Of a DNA stretch of 64,000 nucleotides, positions 61,487 to 64,000 are shown piece by piece. The stretch's first letter is position 1. Every line of letters starts with the position of its first letter. This DNA is from Firmicutes bacterium UBA2598. Lineage in GTDB: Bacteria; Bacillota; PH28-bin88. Made by a program: the position numbers and the translations under genes. The notes beneath the pieces were generated by a model that did not search any database, had not been told where the DNA came from, and saw only the letters and a program-made list of their open reading frames with translations. The stretch covers positions 35,219 to 99,218 of the forward strand of contig DDKM01000069.1 in NCBI GenBank assembly GCA_002339345.1, read 5' to 3'.

Positions 61487-62588
61487 CCCCGTCACCCCCT
61501 TTTTCCGGCAAAACCCCTTGTACCCGTAGTTCCTGTAATACCCGCTCCCGGCCAAAACGGCGCACAAAATCTCCGATGCGCTCCTTTTCCCTGGCATAGG
61601 TATCCCACAGTTCCAGGAAAGCGCCATACAAATTCCCGATCAAGGTAAAATCATTGTTTTTGACAGGCAAAAACGATATCAGCACATCACCGGGCATGGG
61701 ACCCTGGGGCCCCCTGTTACCGTATTTCCCCCCTACCACCCAGGCCACCCCCTTGTCCAGGCCGGGCCTAATGGCGGGACACACACCGACACAACGCATA
61801 CACCGCCGACAGGTCTGCCCGCAAATTAACAGATCGCCATCCGGCAACAGCCGGATGGCGGCGGCCGGGCAAATACCGGCTAAGCCGGCCAAGCTTCCTC
61901 CTGCTTCCACCCAGGTCTGCAGGCGGGCCCGATCCACAACCGGGGTATCCCGGAACACACCGATAAACCCATGATCTTTTTGCGTCCCCACCCTGCTGCA
62001 GTCATGCCGGCAGCCGGATACTGCCGTCTTGCACTTGTGCGGAAGGGAAGGGTATTGTTGCTCGCCTATAAACCTACGGCCAAGGTATGTGGCCAAAGCA
62101 CTGGCATCCACCACACCGTATTCACAGCGGATGGGGCCGCAACAGGAAACAATACAGCGCAGCCCGTCCCCGGTAGAGCCGACATCCAATCCATGGCGGT
62201 TTAATTCCCGCACCAGGGGTATGACCTGCTCCTTTTCCAAGTACATTTCCATGGCCCCGCCGGTGGCTAAGTGGATGTGAGCCTCGGCATACCGGTCTGC
62301 CAGGTCAGCCAGCAGCTCAAGGGTTTCCGATCCTAACCACCCCCCACACGGACTCAGGATGCGTACAAAGGCCTTATCCTTAAAGGGCTTGCGCATAGCC
62401 CGGATGCCTGCCCCACCCGGCAGTTCAGCGATACTTCCCTCCCCACCATGACAAAACAGGGAACCATTGGCTTGCAGACCCATTTCATACGCATCCAGCG
62501 GGTACGCACTGTCCAGGAGTTGGGTGACATGACTCGGGTACCTGCCCTGAGCCAGACACCTCACCATCACCCGTTGCGAGCCTTCCAC
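61479..62588 (-). CDS. Divergent DsrA-like sulfite reductase subunit (DsrA')
   Basis: A 369-residue protein aligning with DsrA (GRYPSHVTQLL against GPWPSFVTEIK; VRILSPCGGW against VRVNQPAGW). Ligands Cys149-x5-Cys155 (CCGPIRC) and Cys193-x3-Cys197 (SGCRHDC) and lysines K185/K187 are kept. The ferredoxin insert has GICPAAA and CRRCMRCVGVCP. The DsrA block around canonical residues 53-71 (HGGIVGVRGYGGGVIGRY) is replaced by unrelated Gly-rich sequence. GTG 62588 follows GGGGGGGA by six bases. Its partner is the overlapping DsrB'. Confidence 0.85.
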   Translation of the reverse strand: MEGSQRVMVRCLAQGRYPSHVTQLLDSAYPLDAYEMGLQANGSLFCHGGEGSIAELPGGAGIRAMRKPFKDKAFVRILSPCGGWLGSETLELLADLADRYAEAHIHLATGGAMEMYLEKEQVIPLVRELNRHGLDVGSTGDGLRCIVSCCGPIRCEYGVVDASALATYLGRRFIGEQQYPSLPHKCKTAVSGCRHDCSRVGTQKDHGFIGVFRDTPVVDRARLQTWVEAGGSLAGLAGICPAAAIRLLPDGDLLICGQTCRRCMRCVGVCPAIRPGLDKGVAWVVGGKYGNRGPQGPMPGDVLISFLPVKNNDFTLIGNLYGAFLELWDTYAREKERIGDFVRRFGRERVLQELRVQGVLPEKGGDGVD

Positions 62589-62707
62589 AGCCGATCCCCC
62601 CCCCGTTGGCGGCTGCCTGTACCAGGCAGCTTGTGCTTTCTTTCACTACCGCATATTTCTGTCAACCCCGGGAATAATCCTGCTGCCCGCCGGTGTTTCC
62701 CTTTCAT

Positions 62708-63313
62708 TTATAAAAATTCCCCTCTGGCCTCCTCCGCCCGCACCGTCGCCAGGGCCTGTTCTATTCTGGCAATCACCTCCGGCACGGCAGCCGTCGCACC
62801 CTTTACGGCATATCCGGCAACGGCATTAACCGCCCCCTCCGCACGGGTCAGTTCAGCCAGAAATTCGCCGTATCTTGCATAACTGCCATAGGCACTGCGG
62901 ACCAGTGCGGGCCAACTATCCCCCTCGGCACCCAGAAGGGCCAGATAGTGTCCCACCAGCAGCTCTATTTCCACCATCTGTCTTTGATAGATTTCCAAGA
63001 TCATTCCACTTGCCCCGGGGTTCCGCCACACTTTTGAACGGGCCTGTGCCAGCGCCTGTACCGGCGCCAGTTCACCCCGGTGGATGCGCCAGGCGGCTTC
63101 CAGGGCCGTTTTTTTGGTGAAAAGATAACCCTGGCGAACCACCTCTGCCTTTTCCTTAAAGACCTGATAACGCTGCATAAAGGGAATAAAAGCCATGGGA
63201 AACAAAAACATCCATACCGAGACCTCAGGCCTTTCCAGCACCTTAGCGGCAACCCGGCCGGCGACGCGCTGTTCACGGGACATGATAAGGTTGTATTTGT
63301 CATTTTTCCTCAC
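62708..63313 (-). CDS. Unknown protein of the dsr flank
   Basis: A 201-residue protein. It has a hydrophobic stretch near residues 30-46 (VSVWMFLFPMAFIPFMQRY) that may be membrane-associated, then a helical Ala-rich body. No catalytic motif is recognised. The GTG at 63313 lies three bases after the stop of the small gene upstream, with GGGGGG before it; the longer reading to 63421 would overlap that gene. Its position between the YeiH-like pair and dsrA'B' suggests a role in sulfur-oxyanion handling, but this is only context. Confidence 0.72.
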   Translation of the reverse strand: MRKNDKYNLIMSREQRVAGRVAAKVLERPEVSVWMFLFPMAFIPFMQRYQVFKEKAEVVRQGYLFTKKTALEAAWRIHRGELAPVQALAQARSKVWRNPGASGMILEIYQRQMVEIELLVGHYLALLGAEGDSWPALVRSAYGSYARYGEFLAELTRAEGAVNAVAGYAVKGATAAVPEVIARIEQALATVRAEEARGEFL

Positions 63314-63314
63314 C

Positions 63315-63599
63315 TTAGCGGCCCCCCGTATCTGATGGGACAAACCGCTGGGAACTGCGCATATAGGTTTCAATCTCCCTGATCTTTTCCACCCCGGTAT
63401 AGAAAAAGGCGCCCGCTTCAATTTTCTCTTCGATAATTATACCGTGGGCCTTGGTAAAGCCCAGAAAACCGGATAAAAACGGGAGAAAAAGAAAAGCAAA
63501 GGCATAAAGCAAAAACACACCAATTATTAGTGAAAACCATTTTTTCCATGGGCCGGGCAGGCAGTAAAGCCTGCCCGGCAGTACGTTTACAGGTCTCAA
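63315..63599 (-). CDS. Small single-helix membrane protein of unknown function
   Basis: A 94-residue protein with one strong hydrophobic helix (about residues 19-41, WFSLIIGVFLLYAFAFLFL) and a C-terminal polar tail. The likely start is TTG 63599, eight bases after GGAGG; starts at 63605 and 63614 are also in frame. No family recognised. It lies between the YeiH-type transporter and the dsr-flank gene with almost no gap, so it is part of the same transcript. Confidence 0.65.
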   Translation of the reverse strand: MRPVNVLPGRLYCLPGPWKKWFSLIIGVFLLYAFAFLFLPFLSGFLGFTKAHGIIIEEKIEAGAFFYTGVEKIREIETYMRSSQRFVPSDTGGR

Positions 63600-63619
63600 G
63601 GCCAAGACCTCCAAACTCC

Positions 63620-64000
63620 TTACTTCATCAGCTTTTCAGTGATTTGCGGGAAGAACTTAAAGAACATCAGGTAAGCCATGGCCAAGGTCAGCGCCAGGTT
63701 GAAGGACTGACCACATACATAGAGGATCACCGGCTTGCCGCCTTTAAAGTACTTGGCCAACTCCCGGAAGTTGGTGGAGAGGCCGATGCTGGTAAAGGCC
63801 AGGGCGAAGAACCAGCCCTGCAGGGGAGAAATCCAGGCCCGGACAATACCGTCATCGATCATGACCTTACCCACATCATTACCCATAGCGGCATACATCA
63901 CCGAGAACACGATGGAAGCACCGATAAAACCGAGCACAAATTTCGGGAACCGGTTCCAGATTTCCCGCAGAGCACCCTTGAAGCTAAGGTCCACTTCCCC
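63620..64000 (-). CDS. YeiH-type putative sulfate/sulfite exporter, C-terminal part (runs off right edge)
   Basis: The last about 126 codons of a membrane protein, open to the window edge; an internal GTG at 63994 is not its start. The visible part has LGFIGASIVFSVMYAAMG, WISPLQGWFFALAFTSIGLS and a conserved TNFRELAKYFKGGKP, the C-terminal pattern of the YeiH (UPF0324) family. Members are annotated as putative sulfate exporters and some move sulfonate or sulfite. The position next to sulfite reductase genes supports sulfur-oxyanion transport. Confidence 0.78.
   Translation of the reverse strand, partial: GEVDLSFKGALREIWNRFPKFVLGFIGASIVFSVMYAAMGNDVGKVMIDDGIVRAWISPLQGWFFALAFTSIGLSTNFRELAKYFKGGKPVILYVCGQSFNLALTLAMAYLMFFKFFPQITEKLMK

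Overview
The window looks like chromosome of a Gram-positive, spore-forming, sulfite- or sulfate-reducing member of the Firmicutes (Desulfotomaculum/Pelotomaculum-like). GC is moderately high. GTG and TTG starts are common and Shine-Dalgarno sites are strong (AGGAGG type). A CstA-family transporter with a LytS/LytTR pair, addAB, yhaM, a CAP-domain protein and a LysM/BsuPI-like protein fit a Firmicute, and a large dissimilatory sulfite reductase (dsr) region fits the metabolism. No rRNA, tRNA, CRISPR array or intact mobile element was seen.

Layout. 1-4.2 kb (minus): the start of a FapA/DUF342 gene behind a c-di-GMP-I riboswitch and terminator, preceded by a dTDP-rhamnose operon (rfbD-B-C-A). 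4.3-11.06 kb (plus): a complete trpEGDCFBA operon with a sigma-A promoter and a leader that looks like a TRAP (MtrB) attenuator. 11.06-11.5 kb: a collapsed group II intron remnant. 11.5-15.6 kb: a Cys-rich protein with a sigma-K-like promoter, a propeller/coiled-coil protein, a CAP protein and a LysM protein. 15.6-20.1 kb (minus): cstA-like transporter gene and lytSR-type two-component pair, with a striking dyad in front of the transporter. 20.1-25.9 kb: sirtuin, dinB, yigZ, an alpha/beta hydrolase, an ArsR regulator, a DedA protein and cysK. 25.9-35.4 kb: addAB, yhaM, an rRNA methyltransferase and a ferredoxin. 35.5-43.1 kb: an organic-acid module (glcD-glcF, dctPQM, AEC transporter) with a divergent FadR-type GntR regulator. 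43.1-44.3 kb: a SEC-C protein.

44.4-64 kb (all minus) is a nearly continuous sulfite-reduction island. In transcription order it holds: a YeiH-type transporter (partial), two small unknown genes, a divergent second dsrA'B' pair, dsrN (siroheme amidation), a triple-HTH regulator, a short dsrC paralogue, a 2[4Fe-4S] ferredoxin, canonical dsrA-dsrB-dsrD-dsrC, an RsbRD-N protein, complete dsrMKJOP, a second dsrM-dsrK pair and a CoA-disulfide reductase/rhodanese fusion. Electrons from lactate- or glycolate-type oxidation (GlcDF) and menaquinol could reach DsrC trisulfide through DsrMKJOP. The second DsrA'B'/DsrC' set may act on another sulfur substrate or under other conditions.

The points most worth following up are: the second dsr set, whose DsrB' carries a cluster-ligand pattern different from canonical DsrB; the trp leader; a 13-base element shared by the glcD and dsr upstream regions; the c-di-GMP riboswitch; and the intron remnant.
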